A stretch of DNA of 64,000 bases from Flavobacterium cerinum (lineage in GTDB: Bacteria > Bacteroidota > Bacteroidia > Flavobacteriales > Flavobacteriaceae). The position numbers and the translations under genes were made by a program. The notes below the pieces were generated by a model, which was given only the letters and a program-made list of their open reading frames with translations, ran no database searches and was not told the origin of the DNA. The DNA lies in assembly GCF_004028155.1 (NCBI RefSeq), contig NZ_SBII01000001.1, positions 248,001 through 312,000 on the forward strand, read 5' to 3'. Below, in pieces: positions 15,287 to 23,451 of the stretch; position 1 is the first letter of the stretch; every line of letters begins with the position of its first letter.

Positions 15287-15730
15287 ATGCGTGCTTTTTT
15301 ATTTGCCTGGAATCCTGATAAATGGGAATGGCCTGATTTGGAACAAGATGTTAAAGACCTTGCTGAAACCGGTATATTTGTGGATGCCTGGAGCTGTGCA
15401 AGTCATAAAGCAGTACGCGAAGGAGATAAAGCCTACCTTATTAAATTGGGAAAAGAGCCTAAAGGAATTATGGGATCCGGATTTATTTCATCAGAGCCAT
15501 TTATAGGTGAAAATCATCGTGGCCAGCCAAGGATGCGAATATTAGTGAATTTTGACAGGCTGCTAGATCCTTATAAAGAAGAAATATTGGCATTAGATGT
15601 ATTAAAGTCGGGTGCTTTAGCTTCGCAGCATTGGTCTACACAATCATCAGGCATTGCTATTAAACCTGATCTTGTTCATGAACTGGAATCGGTTTGGCTG
15701 GATTTCCTTAAAGATAAACTACGCCGATAA
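15287..15730 (+). CDS. Stand-alone EVE / PUA-like domain protein
   Basis: The 147-residue protein consists of a single domain. Features seen are FAWNPDKWEW at the N-terminus, a WSCASHKAVREGDKAYLIKLG strand-turn, GIMGSGFISSEPF, and a C-terminal HWSTQSSGIAIKP. This pattern is that of the EVE-like PUA fold found at the N-terminus of McrB-type and HNH restriction proteins, where it reads modified bases. Here no nuclease or AAA+ part is attached and none is adjacent. It lies just downstream of the tRNA-Leu pair. It may bind modified nucleic acid, but its role is unknown. Confidence 0.65.
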   Translation: MRAFLFAWNPDKWEWPDLEQDVKDLAETGIFVDAWSCASHKAVREGDKAYLIKLGKEPKGIMGSGFISSEPFIGENHRGQPRMRILVNFDRLLDPYKEEILALDVLKSGALASQHWSTQSSGIAIKPDLVHELESVWLDFLKDKLRR

Positions 15731-15740
15731 GCTTTTAGGT

Positions 15741-16592
15741 TTATGCTGTTAGTAACTGTGCGGCTTCTTTTCTGTATACAGAGGGGCTTACACCATTATT
15801 CTTCCTGAAAAACTTATTAAAATGGCTCTCATCGGTAAAGCCAAACTCACCCGATATTTCATTAATTCGCTTGTCGCTGAATTTAAGGCGTGCTTCTATA
15901 AGCTTCATACGATGGTTGATTATATACTTTTGTATGGTCTCGCCTGTATTCTTCTTGAAATATTTACCTAAGTATGTTTCAGAAATACCAAAATAGCTAC
16001 TCATTATATCTGTTCTAAGCTGAGCTGGAGAATAAATATTCTTTTGGATATAATTAATTATATCCAGTGCTTTTTCTTCTGTCTTTTCGTCTACGGCCGC
16101 AGGTAAATATTTAGCAATATTACGGGCAACAACTACTATCAAAGTATTTACAAGCTGCTGTATCAGTTCTTTATTGTATATGTCGCGATTAACATATTCT
16201 CTAATAATAGCTTCTGCAATTGGTTTCACCAGTGTTTTATCGGAAATGTTCTTTAAAATACATCCGGGCTGATGGTTAGCATTGTTTAGTATATATTCCA
16301 GTCTTTCTATATCTTCAGAATGAAAGGCTTTTGATTTAATGTAAATGTCATTGAACTTCAGGAAAAAGAACTCTGTAGTGGTATCTATTTCAAAAGAATG
16401 ACAATCTTCAGGTGTAATGAGGAACATATGTCCGGCGCGGTAATCAAATTTATTTTTATTAATACACTGTCTTCCCGTCCCTGATATGATATATACTAAT
16501 TCAAAAAACATATGTTTATGTTCTCCCTTAGGACATTCGTCCAGCGATTTATAAACAATCTCAAACGGCTGGTATAGATGTTCTTTATTCAT
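15741..16592 (-). CDS. AraC family transcriptional regulator
   Basis: The product (283 residues from this start) has an N-terminal cupin-like sensor (about residues 1-90; YRAGHMFLITPEDCHSFEI) and a C-terminal pair of helix-turn-helix motifs (about 185-278; SYFGISETYLGKYFKKNTGE, then INEISGEFGFTDESHFNKFF and RKNNGVSPSVYR). I start it at the ATG at 16592; an in-frame TTG at 16607 lies within the likely promoter. It is divergent from the reductase-DoxX-deacetylase operon at 16679 and probably regulates it, with a ligand that cannot be deduced. Confidence 0.88.
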   Translation of the reverse strand: MNKEHLYQPFEIVYKSLDECPKGEHKHMFFELVYIISGTGRQCINKNKFDYRAGHMFLITPEDCHSFEIDTTTEFFFLKFNDIYIKSKAFHSEDIERLEYILNNANHQPGCILKNISDKTLVKPIAEAIIREYVNRDIYNKELIQQLVNTLIVVVARNIAKYLPAAVDEKTEEKALDIINYIQKNIYSPAQLRTDIMSSYFGISETYLGKYFKKNTGETIQKYIINHRMKLIEARLKFSDKRINEISGEFGFTDESHFNKFFRKNNGVSPSVYRKEAAQLLTA

Positions 16593-16596
16593 GGCA

Positions 16597-16604
16597 CAAA
16601 AGTA
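16597..16604 (-). promoter_or_regulatory. TAnnTTTG -7 box directly upstream of the AraC gene
   Basis: TACTTTTG on the minus strand, ending 4 nt before the ATG at 16592, the same distance as at 462-469 and 59585-59592. No TTG at the usual -33 distance was found. Confidence 0.4.
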
Positions 16605-16640
16605 CAATATTATAGAAAAATAATACCATTATTTGTTTTT

Positions 16641-16656
16641 TTTACGGTATAAATTT
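16641..16656 (+). repeat. 16-bp element shared with the LacI gene leader
   Basis: TTTACGGTATAAATTT occurs here, 22 nt before the reductase ATG, and again at 21005-21020, 11 nt before the LacI regulator ATG. Here the sequence continues to give TAAATTTG, a -7 box match. Confidence 0.5.
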
Positions 16657-16678
16657 GCTTTATAAAATAATATAAATC

Positions 16679-17620
16679 ATGAAAACAATTATAATAAAAG
16701 AATTTGGAGGCGTTGAGAACCTGGAATATACAGAACTGCCTTTGCCAGAATTAAATGGAAACGAAGTACTGATAGAGGTAAAAGCAATTGGTATTAATCC
16801 TGTAGAGGCAAAAACAAGAGCAGGTATTGGTATTGCGGGAAAGATTAAAGAATTTATGCCGCTTATATTGGGTTGGGATGTTTCGGGGATTGTTACTAAA
16901 ACCGGACCTGAAGCTGTAAAGTTTAAAGTAGGCGATGCTGTTTTTGGAATGGTAAATTTTCCGGGACATGGAAAAGCTTATGCAGAATATGTTGCCGCAC
17001 CAGAAGATCAATTAGCTCTAAAGCCGGCATCCGTTTCTCATAATGAGGCTGCCGCTGCTTCACTTGCAGCATTAACGGCATGGCAGTCGATCAGCCATCT
17101 CATTAAAATAAAAAAAGGAGACAGAGTACTTATCCATTCGGCAGCGGGAGGTGTTGGACACTATGCTGTTCAGATCGCTAAAAACCTGGGAGCTTATGTT
17201 ATAGGTACATCATCTTCTGCAAACAGGGATTTCGTGCTTGGGCTTGGTGCCGATGAACATATCGACTATAAAGAAAATCGTTTTGAAGATGTAGTAAGCG
17301 ATATTGACTTTGTGTATGATACTATTGGAGGTGATAACATTGACCGTTCTTTAAAAGTTATTAAGAATGGAGGGAGTATAATTAGTCTTCCGTCCAATTT
17401 GAATGGAGAAGTTATGGATAAAGCAAAAGCTTTAGGTATTAATGGCTACCAGTTTATGGTAACTTCAAATGGGAAGGATATGGAAACCCTGGCAGGACAG
17501 CTTGAAAGAGGCGAACTGAAATCGCATGTTTCTAAAACGTTTCCTTTTGATAAAATGCATGAAGCTCACCAGTATATAGAAAGCGGCAGGACTGTGGGTA
17601 AAATAGTAGTAACTTTATAA
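16679..17620 (+). CDS. NADP-dependent medium-chain oxidoreductase (quinone reductase-like)
   Basis: The 313-residue protein belongs to the zinc-free medium-chain dehydrogenase/reductase group. It has an N-terminal GroES-like domain (VLIEVKAIGINPVEAKTRAG, LGWDVSGIV, VGDAVFGMV) and a Rossmann domain with VLIHSAAGGVGHYAVQIAK (about residues 149-167). No structural or catalytic zinc cysteines are seen, which fits quinone reductase or enone reductase members. The substrate is unknown. It is the first gene of a three-gene run with DoxX (1 nt gap) and a deacetylase (3 nt gap), divergent from an AraC regulator. Confidence 0.85.
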   Translation: MKTIIIKEFGGVENLEYTELPLPELNGNEVLIEVKAIGINPVEAKTRAGIGIAGKIKEFMPLILGWDVSGIVTKTGPEAVKFKVGDAVFGMVNFPGHGKAYAEYVAAPEDQLALKPASVSHNEAAAASLAALTAWQSISHLIKIKKGDRVLIHSAAGGVGHYAVQIAKNLGAYVIGTSSSANRDFVLGLGADEHIDYKENRFEDVVSDIDFVYDTIGGDNIDRSLKVIKNGGSIISLPSNLNGEVMDKAKALGINGYQFMVTSNGKDMETLAGQLERGELKSHVSKTFPFDKMHEAHQYIESGRTVGKIVVTL

Positions 17621-17621
17621 T

Positions 17622-18014
17622 ATGAATGCTTATAGCTTTCTGATTATAAGGCTTGCTGTTGGCGTTAGTATGCTGGGGCACGGTTTAGTACGCCTGCCTA
17701 AGCTAACTGCTTTTAGTGAGTGGATGATTGATAGTTTTAGAAATTCTATGCTGCCACAGCAAATTGTAATGCCTTTTAGTTATGTCTTACCAGTAGCAGA
17801 GTTTACTATAGGTATAATGCTGATTTTGGGTTTGTTCATAAAACGGGTAGGTCTTGCGGGTGGTTTTGTTATGGTACTGCTCGTTTTTGGCAGCTGCCTT
17901 ACAGAGAATTGGGAGGCAGTACCCTCGCAACTTATACATGCAGCATTTTTTGCAGTGCTCATTCATTTTATTCGAAACAACTCATTTGCGTTAGATAACC
18001 TTATTAAAAAATAA
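17622..18014 (+). CDS. DoxX family membrane protein
   Basis: The 130-residue protein has four predicted membrane helices (about residues 4-18, 48-68, 71-90 and 97-115) and the DoxX motif LAVGVSMLGHGLVRLPKL near the N-terminus. DoxX proteins are linked to redox and thiol stress in some bacteria but have no general activity. It starts 1 nt after the reductase stop and ends 3 nt before the next gene. A second DoxX protein is at 26409. Confidence 0.85.
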   Translation: MNAYSFLIIRLAVGVSMLGHGLVRLPKLTAFSEWMIDSFRNSMLPQQIVMPFSYVLPVAEFTIGIMLILGLFIKRVGLAGGFVMVLLVFGSCLTENWEAVPSQLIHAAFFAVLIHFIRNNSFALDNLIKK

Positions 18015-18017
18015 ACC

Positions 18018-18971
18018 ATGACCGATAGAAGGAATTTTATAAAAAAAGCAGGGACTCTTGGTGTTGCCGGAATGATACTACCTAATACATCGCTTTTTGT
18101 TTCGGAGAATAATAATACTAAACCATTGTTCTCAGAAAAAACAAAATGGGCAGATGGTTCAAGAATGGTGGTGTCAGTATCCATGCAGTTTGAAGCGGGT
18201 GGTCAGCCTGATAATGCCGAAAGCCCATTTCCTCAAAACCTTGAAAAAGGATATAAAGATCTTCCTTCGGCTACCTGGTATGCTTATGGGTATAAAGAAG
18301 GTATTCCACGTATGCTGGATAGTTGGGATAAGCTGGGTATAAAGGTAACATCACACATGGTAGGGTCGGCAGTATTAAAAAACCCTCAGCTGGCGAAAGA
18401 AATTGTGCTGAGAGGACATGAAGCTGCAGCGCATGGTATGGACTGGTCATCACAGTATAATCTGTCTTATGAAGCTGAGAAGAAATTTATTAAAGATGGG
18501 GTAGATGCGGTAAAAAATATAACAGGTTTTACACCTGTTGGATATAATGCTAACTGGCTGCGCAGGGGTGAGAACACACTTAAAATATTGCAGGAGTTAG
18601 GCTTTTTATACCATATAGACGATTTGAGCCGCGACGAGCCTTTTATTATTAAAGTCAATAATAAAGATTTTGCAGTTGTACCCTATACTTTGCGCTGTAA
18701 TGATATCCTGCTTATCGAAGGTAAAAACTTTTCGACAGATCAATTTGTGAATCAGGTTAAAATGGAATTCGATCAGTTGTATGCAGAATCAGAATTTAAG
18801 CGCAGGCAGATGTCTATTAGTTTTCATGATCGTATAGGCGGATCACCTCAAATGGTAAAAGCAACGCAGGATATTGTTAAGTATATCCAAACACATACTG
18901 GTGTTAGTTTTAAGAGAAAAGATGAGATCGCTAAAATGACACTTGAAGATAAAACAAGTATAAGAGAATAA
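18018..18971 (+). CDS. Exported polysaccharide deacetylase family protein
   Basis: The 317-residue protein begins with a twin-arginine-type signal (DRRNFIKKAGTLGVAGMIL). The remainder follows the NodB/polysaccharide deacetylase fold of the PuuE / HpPgdA type: RMVVSVSMQFEAGG, HEAAAHGMDWSSQYNLSYE with the histidine-Asp block, GFTPVGYNANWLRRGENT, and a late SFHDRIGGSP. The first metal motif (usually TFDxD) reads SVSMQFE, so metal binding may differ. Its place in an operon with an oxidoreductase and DoxX suggests a small-molecule or cell-envelope substrate, but this is unknown. Confidence 0.75.
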   Translation: MTDRRNFIKKAGTLGVAGMILPNTSLFVSENNNTKPLFSEKTKWADGSRMVVSVSMQFEAGGQPDNAESPFPQNLEKGYKDLPSATWYAYGYKEGIPRMLDSWDKLGIKVTSHMVGSAVLKNPQLAKEIVLRGHEAAAHGMDWSSQYNLSYEAEKKFIKDGVDAVKNITGFTPVGYNANWLRRGENTLKILQELGFLYHIDDLSRDEPFIIKVNNKDFAVVPYTLRCNDILLIEGKNFSTDQFVNQVKMEFDQLYAESEFKRRQMSISFHDRIGGSPQMVKATQDIVKYIQTHTGVSFKRKDEIAKMTLEDKTSIRE

Positions 18972-18977
18972 AATAAA

Positions 18978-19012
18978 AAAACAGCCCGGGAACCAACACC
19001 CCGGGCTGTTTT
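18978..19012. terminator. Bidirectional terminator
   Basis: ACAGCCCGGG and CCCGGGCTGT form a GC-rich stem with A and T runs outside. It ends the deacetylase operon and probably also the converging ferritin-like operon. Confidence 0.88.
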
Positions 19013-19032
19013 AACATAAACCAATTTTAGTA

Positions 19033-19866
19033 TTATCCAACTATAAACAGACTTGCAATAGTAACTGCTTCGTCTCCTGTTATCGGTTCGTCAAAAGATT
19101 CCGGTCCTGCTCCTGCAGGTATACCGTTTACTCCTGAAGTATTGAATCCTGCCTGTATTGCATTTTCTTCACCATTATATACAGCTTGAGCCTGTACGGG
19201 TAATCCACCACGGTCATTACCTACAATCCATCCTTTTTGGCCTCTAAGTCTTCTTATTTGTGATGCGTGCATCGCTTCTACAGAATGTATTTGCAATGCA
19301 GCAGTAAGAAGGTCTCCGTTAGAGATAAGATTACCTGCCTGTCCTTTATAGGCACGTACTCCTGTATCTTCAAAAGCTTGTGATAGGGCAAGGAAAGTTG
19401 GGTAGTCTCCAAATGCATCAAATGGTCCTCCGCCATTTACGCTTTTTGCTCCTGTAAAGTCAAATGTAGGTTTTGCCGGAGCATCAGCACCAAGTGCCGA
19501 TTTTAAGAATGCTACGTGAGCATTTTCGTGTTTGGATATCTGTGCAATAATATCACGGTCAGCAGTAGGGATTAGTCCAGCTGTACTTAGTGCTATATCG
19601 TAAAATTCGTCTTCCAGGTATTCCAGTGTTAGCGCCAGTTGTAACGCAGATGTAGGCGTTGCTGTAGGTCCAAAAAATGCAGTTATAGATGCATTCGCTT
19701 TATTTGGAGTTAATAATGCTGCCAGTCCAAGTGGTACGGCCGCCATTGCAGCAGTAGATCCCATTTTTTGGAACTGTAATAAGCTATCTCTTCTTGAGCC
19801 TTTATTTGCAAGGCTGTTTATCATGCCTTCGTTAGTAAATGACTCTATAAATTTTATAATATTCAT
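19033..19866 (-). CDS. Ferritin-like domain protein (Ferritin_2 / desiccation-related type)
   Basis: The 277-residue protein contains a four-helix ferritin-like core. The carboxylate/histidine motifs are LALTLEYLEDEFYD, ISKHENAHVAFLKSAL, SQAFEDTGVRAYKGQ and IHSVEAMHASQIRRLRG, which supply paired E and ExxH metal ligands. The N-terminus has a basic stretch and a hydrophobic segment (about residues 33-54, with AAMAAVPLGLAALL), suggesting export. These proteins lack ferritin's cage signature; the plant member is desiccation-related and the activity is unproven. It lies 24 nt after a paralogue in the same direction. Confidence 0.8.
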   Translation of the reverse strand: MNIIKFIESFTNEGMINSLANKGSRRDSLLQFQKMGSTAAMAAVPLGLAALLTPNKANASITAFFGPTATPTSALQLALTLEYLEDEFYDIALSTAGLIPTADRDIIAQISKHENAHVAFLKSALGADAPAKPTFDFTGAKSVNGGGPFDAFGDYPTFLALSQAFEDTGVRAYKGQAGNLISNGDLLTAALQIHSVEAMHASQIRRLRGQKGWIVGNDRGGLPVQAQAVYNGEENAIQAGFNTSGVNGIPAGAGPESFDEPITGDEAVTIASLFIVG

Positions 19867-19890
19867 GATGTCGCGTTTTTAAGGGTTTGG

Positions 19891-20637
19891 TTATGGTAAG
19901 AATTGAGCCGAGAATGCTGTTTTGATAACACCCAGTCCGGATACTGCAGTAATAATTTGCGATGGTTTTTTGGCCTGGCCCAAACCATTTGCTACTGTAA
20001 CAACATCATCTCCGGCAAAATCTCCAGATCCCGGATTAAGTAGGCTCCTTATTGCCGATGCATGTCTTGCTTCTATAGAAACAATTTTACCGGCAATTAA
20101 TAAGTAGTTAGCACTGGTAATATATCTTCCTGCACCATTGTAGGCCGCTACTCCTGTATCTTCAAGTGTTTTAGCAGTGCCCAGAACCTGATCTCTGCTG
20201 CTAAAATTCAATTGGCCATAATCAAATTGCAGGTTAGGAAGCAATTGATCCTGACTTGTAATAACTCCTGATATTGCTGTTTTAAAAAACTCTCTATGAA
20301 TTACTTCGTGTCTGTATAAATCAGTAAGTACAGCTTGTTCTTCACTGTTAAATACATTTCCAAAATTGTTGCCATTTACTACTCTGGTATAAAAATCGGC
20401 TTCCAGCTGCTCTAATGCATAAGCATAAGTAAGTATGCCCAAGTCGCCTCCCCCAAGATCAAAGATGCCGTTTCTAACGCCGGGAAGCTGATTGTCCGGT
20501 TTACTTCCGCCATCATCGTCACTGCTGCATCCGGCCATTATTAGCCCTGCACCTGCAATGGTAAGCCCGCTAATTTTAAGGAAGTTTCGCCTGTTCTGCA
20601 GGTTAGATCGTACTTCCTCTACTTTTACTTTTTTCAT
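19891..20637 (-). CDS. Ferritin-like lipoprotein with twin-arginine-type signal
   Basis: The 248-residue paralogue of the next gene has an N-terminal NRRNFLKISGLTIAGAG signal with a lipobox (IMAGCSS), so it is probably exported folded and lipid-anchored. The ferritin-like core repeats the metal motifs: LEQLEADFYTRV, YRHEVIHREFFKTAI, AKTLEDTGVAAYNG and SIEARHASAIRSLL. Such pairs are frequent in Bacteroidota. Iron handling or oxidant protection in the envelope is a reasonable inference, not shown. It is the first gene of the two-gene unit. Confidence 0.8.
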   Translation of the reverse strand: MKKVKVEEVRSNLQNRRNFLKISGLTIAGAGLIMAGCSSDDDGGSKPDNQLPGVRNGIFDLGGGDLGILTYAYALEQLEADFYTRVVNGNNFGNVFNSEEQAVLTDLYRHEVIHREFFKTAISGVITSQDQLLPNLQFDYGQLNFSSRDQVLGTAKTLEDTGVAAYNGAGRYITSANYLLIAGKIVSIEARHASAIRSLLNPGSGDFAGDDVVTVANGLGQAKKPSQIITAVSGLGVIKTAFSAQFLP

Positions 20638-20699
20638 AATCTAAGAAAATTAATAGGTTAATAATGTGATAGGTGTGGCAGCTTGATTCGTTGATTTTT

Positions 20700-20784
20700 A
20701 TAAAATATACTTTTACTTACGCTAATTAGTTTGTTATGGTTTTTTGTAAATAGCAAGTTGTTATGTTTTTTAAGTATATTTTAT
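20700..20784. repeat. Perfect 13-bp inverted repeat, 59-nt spacer
   Basis: ATAAAATATACTT (20700-20712) is the exact complement of AAGTATATTTTAT (20772-20784). It could be a paired operator or a long stem-loop; the high A+T content raises the chance of coincidence. Confidence 0.5.
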
Positions 20785-21004
20785 GAAAACATCAACTTGG
20801 TAATTCATGGGGTAGCTTGTGTAGTGTTGTTTTAACTAAAATGATGCTGTTTTTGTAATTATGGAATTTATGTAGGTTAACCTATATAAATTTAGAATTC
20901 CTTTAACATTTGGGCGTTTGTATTTGTTTGGTTTTTAGAGCTTTATTTTTTGATAAAATGTTTTGTTTTCAATAGCCAGGCTAAACTTTCATTTTTTTCG
21001 TTAC

Positions 21005-21020
21005 TTTACGGTATAAATTT
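21005..21020 (+). repeat. 16-bp element shared with the reductase operon leader
   Basis: TTTACGGTATAAATTT, identical to 16641-16656, 11 nt before the ATG of the LacI regulator. Confidence 0.5.
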
Positions 21021-21031
21021 TATAGAAGGCC

Positions 21032-22057
21032 ATGAAACAAAAAGCTACATTAAAACAGATAGCAAAAGAACTTAACGTATCTATATCTACAGTGTCTAAA
21101 GCGCTAAGTAACAGCCCGGAAATAAGTGAGCCTACAAAAATAAAAGTGCAGGAATTTGCTAAGCTTAAAAATTATAAGCCAAACAATATTGCTGTAAACC
21201 TTAAGAATAAAAGTTCTAAGACCATTGGGGTAATAATTCCTAATATACTTAACCCTTTTTTTGCTAAGGTTTTTAGCGGTATTGAAAAAGCGGCTAATGA
21301 CAGAGGGTATAATGTGATTACGTGTATATCTAACGAATCGCTTGAAAAGGAGATACATGCAATGGAAGTTCTTAGTAATGGTACTATAGATGGTTTTATA
21401 CTTTCAATATCTGAAGAAACTCAAAAAGAACAGAACTTTAAACATTTCAAAGAGGCTATTGCCGATGATCTGCCTATTGTGATGTTCGATAGGATTTCCG
21501 ATGAGGTAAACTGTGATAAAATAATTGTTGACGATTTTGATTCTGCAGTCAATGGAACAAACCACCTTATAAAACTAAAGTGTAAAAACATTGCATTGGT
21601 ATCTACCATAGATAATTTGAGTGTAGGTAAGCTTCGTGCTCAGGGGTATAAGAAAGCACTTAAGGATAATAGCTATACCGTGAATCAAGATATAATACTG
21701 TGTACAGACAATACTGATGAATTTGATGAAAAACTTAAGGTAATGTTTGATACTAAAAAAATTGATGGTGTTTTTGCATTAGATGAGCATGCCTCTGTAA
21801 TGGCTATGAAAACAGCGATCAAGAAAGGAATAAAAATTCCTGAAGAATTACAGATCATTGGTTTTGCCGATGGCGTATGGTCAAAAAGATTAACGCCGAG
21901 TCTTTCTACAGTAAGCCAGCACGCACCTGAGATTGGTGAAACAGCTGCCGAAATGCTTATCAATCGACTGGAAGATAAATCGAAAGAACCCGCACCATAC
22001 ATAACCAAGGTGATTAAAACAGAATTAAGACAACGTGAATCCACACGTAAACTATAA
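21032..22057 (+). CDS. LacI family transcriptional regulator
   Basis: The 341-residue protein has the LacI helix-turn-helix at residues 4-50 (TLKQIAKELNVSISTVSKAL, then KLKNYKPN) and a hinge with IAVNLKNK. The periplasmic-binding-like effector domain follows (TIGVIIPNILNPFFAKVFSG, IVMFDRI, GFADGVWSKRLTPSLSTVSQ). The ligand is probably a sugar or nucleoside but cannot be named. It is monocistronic, ended by a strong hairpin. No sugar utilisation genes adjoin it, so its targets may be elsewhere. Confidence 0.9.
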   Translation: MKQKATLKQIAKELNVSISTVSKALSNSPEISEPTKIKVQEFAKLKNYKPNNIAVNLKNKSSKTIGVIIPNILNPFFAKVFSGIEKAANDRGYNVITCISNESLEKEIHAMEVLSNGTIDGFILSISEETQKEQNFKHFKEAIADDLPIVMFDRISDEVNCDKIIVDDFDSAVNGTNHLIKLKCKNIALVSTIDNLSVGKLRAQGYKKALKDNSYTVNQDIILCTDNTDEFDEKLKVMFDTKKIDGVFALDEHASVMAMKTAIKKGIKIPEELQIIGFADGVWSKRLTPSLSTVSQHAPEIGETAAEMLINRLEDKSKEPAPYITKVIKTELRQRESTRKL

Positions 22058-22058
22058 C

Positions 22059-22088
22059 AAAAAAGGGACTCAATCGAGTCCTTTTTTT
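22059..22088. terminator. Bidirectional terminator between LacI and serine-hydrolase-like genes
   Basis: GGACTC - AATC - GAGTCC with flanking A and T runs. It overlaps the last codon of the minus-strand gene ending at 22087. Confidence 0.85.
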
Positions 22089-23409
22089 ATTCTTTCTTAA
22101 ATTCGGTAATCATACCGTCTGCTTGTTTTAAAATGAATCCTTTTTTGCTAAAGGTCATTGTAATCCCGGCAGGATCAAAATTAAATATTGTTTCGCTAAG
22201 CGGGTTCAAAGGGAAAGATCCCTGATCGGTAGCGTGGGCTATAAGTGTTCCATTCACTAATTTGATATTTACTTTAAAAGGCAGTGATGGTGTACTGTAA
22301 ATACCTTCGTAACTTTTTAAAACTGTCTCGTCGATCTTTGCACTGTTGAGGTTAGGGAAAAGATAAGGCAGTTTGTAATAGCAGCTCAAAACACCCATGA
22401 CAATATCATTATAGTTGTAATTATCGCCATTTACCAAAAGCGCAAAGCCAAGCTGGTCTTTAGGGTAATATCCAACTACTGTATTAAATGATTCTATCCC
22501 TCCATTATGACCAAAGAACTTTCTTTCGATAAATGGGAAAGCAAAGATGCCACTGCCATAAGCCATATCAGTACGGGTCATGATATCCAGTAATTCTTTT
22601 TTAACGATCTTCCCATCAAACAGCGCTTTAATGAATTTAGTCATATCACTGGCGGTAGACGCTAAAGCACCGGATGCTCCGATAACCGATTCGTGCCATT
22701 CGTCTGCCTTAACCCATTTTCCATTCACAAAAGAGTAGGAGTAGGCCTCATTCTTTTTAGGGTTTATTTTTGTAAAGTAGTACGTATTTTTTAGTCCGGC
22801 AGGTTTTACCACCCTTTCCATTACATTGTCTTTGTATGATTTTTTAGTGATGTCTTGTATAATGTATCCTAAAAGAAGATAATTTGAATCACTGTAATCG
22901 CTTTTTTCTCCCGGTTCAAAAGCGGCATTGTAAGATTCCAGCCTTGTAACCATATCTTTCCTGTTTTGCAGTTTGTTTCGATAAACCAAAAACTGTGCAT
23001 CGGCAGTATAGTTTAAAATACCGCTTTTGTGGTTTAGCATATCAGCAATGGTAATTTTGCCTGCATTTTTAATCTTTGGGAAAAACTCCGAAAGTTTAGT
23101 GTCCAGCTTTAGTTTTTTCTCTTCGACCAACTGAAAAATAATAGAAGAAGTAAATATTTTTGTAACAGCACCTACTTTGTATTTTGTTACCGGAGTGGCA
23201 GCAACACCGTTTTCGACATCAGCAAAGCCATATGCTTTTTCAAAAACAATCTCTCCTTTTTCCTGTATGGCAACAGAGCCCATGAACTTGTTGTTTTGAT
23301 ACAGGTAGTTTAATAGACTGTCTATCTTCTCAAATTTTGCACCCTCATGCTGAGCAAAGCCAGTGAGGGCAAATAATAAAGTAAATAAGGTTAAAAATGG
23401 TATTTTCAT
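22087..23409 (-). CDS. Class C beta-lactamase-like serine hydrolase homologue with Ser-to-Ala at the nucleophile
   Basis: The 440-residue protein has a signal peptide (residues 1-20, ending GFAQ) and the beta-lactamase / penicillin-binding-like fold. The first motif should be SxxK in the context VGSVTK; here residues 81-84 read AVTK, so the nucleophilic serine is alanine. The Tyr motif is YSD (YSDSNYLLLGY) and the HxG motif (FGHNGGIESFN) is intact. The C-terminal part (about 345-440) is a beta-barrel-like extension. Unless the base is an error (GCT for TCT), the protein is probably not a normal acyl-enzyme hydrolase and may bind peptide or glycan. It shares strand with polA, 42 nt downstream of it. 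Confidence 0.85.
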   Translation of the reverse strand: MKIPFLTLFTLLFALTGFAQHEGAKFEKIDSLLNYLYQNNKFMGSVAIQEKGEIVFEKAYGFADVENGVAATPVTKYKVGAVTKIFTSSIIFQLVEEKKLKLDTKLSEFFPKIKNAGKITIADMLNHKSGILNYTADAQFLVYRNKLQNRKDMVTRLESYNAAFEPGEKSDYSDSNYLLLGYIIQDITKKSYKDNVMERVVKPAGLKNTYYFTKINPKKNEAYSYSFVNGKWVKADEWHESVIGASGALASTASDMTKFIKALFDGKIVKKELLDIMTRTDMAYGSGIFAFPFIERKFFGHNGGIESFNTVVGYYPKDQLGFALLVNGDNYNYNDIVMGVLSCYYKLPYLFPNLNSAKIDETVLKSYEGIYSTPSLPFKVNIKLVNGTLIAHATDQGSFPLNPLSETIFNFDPAGITMTFSKKGFILKQADGMITEFKKE

Positions 23410-23451
23410 GATCAGTAAAATTGACGATAAAACGAGTATAATCGATTGGAA

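Larger units (their letters stand above)
20638..21031. other. 394-bp AT-rich intergenic region between ferritin-like and LacI genes
   Basis: No open frame is supported. It holds the divergent promoters of the ferritin-like operon and the LacI gene. A perfect 13-bp inverted repeat (20700-20712 and 20772-20784) and the 16-bp element shared with 16641-16656 are the only structures seen. No clear TTG/TAnnTTTG pair was found for the ferritin-like genes. Confidence 0.6.
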
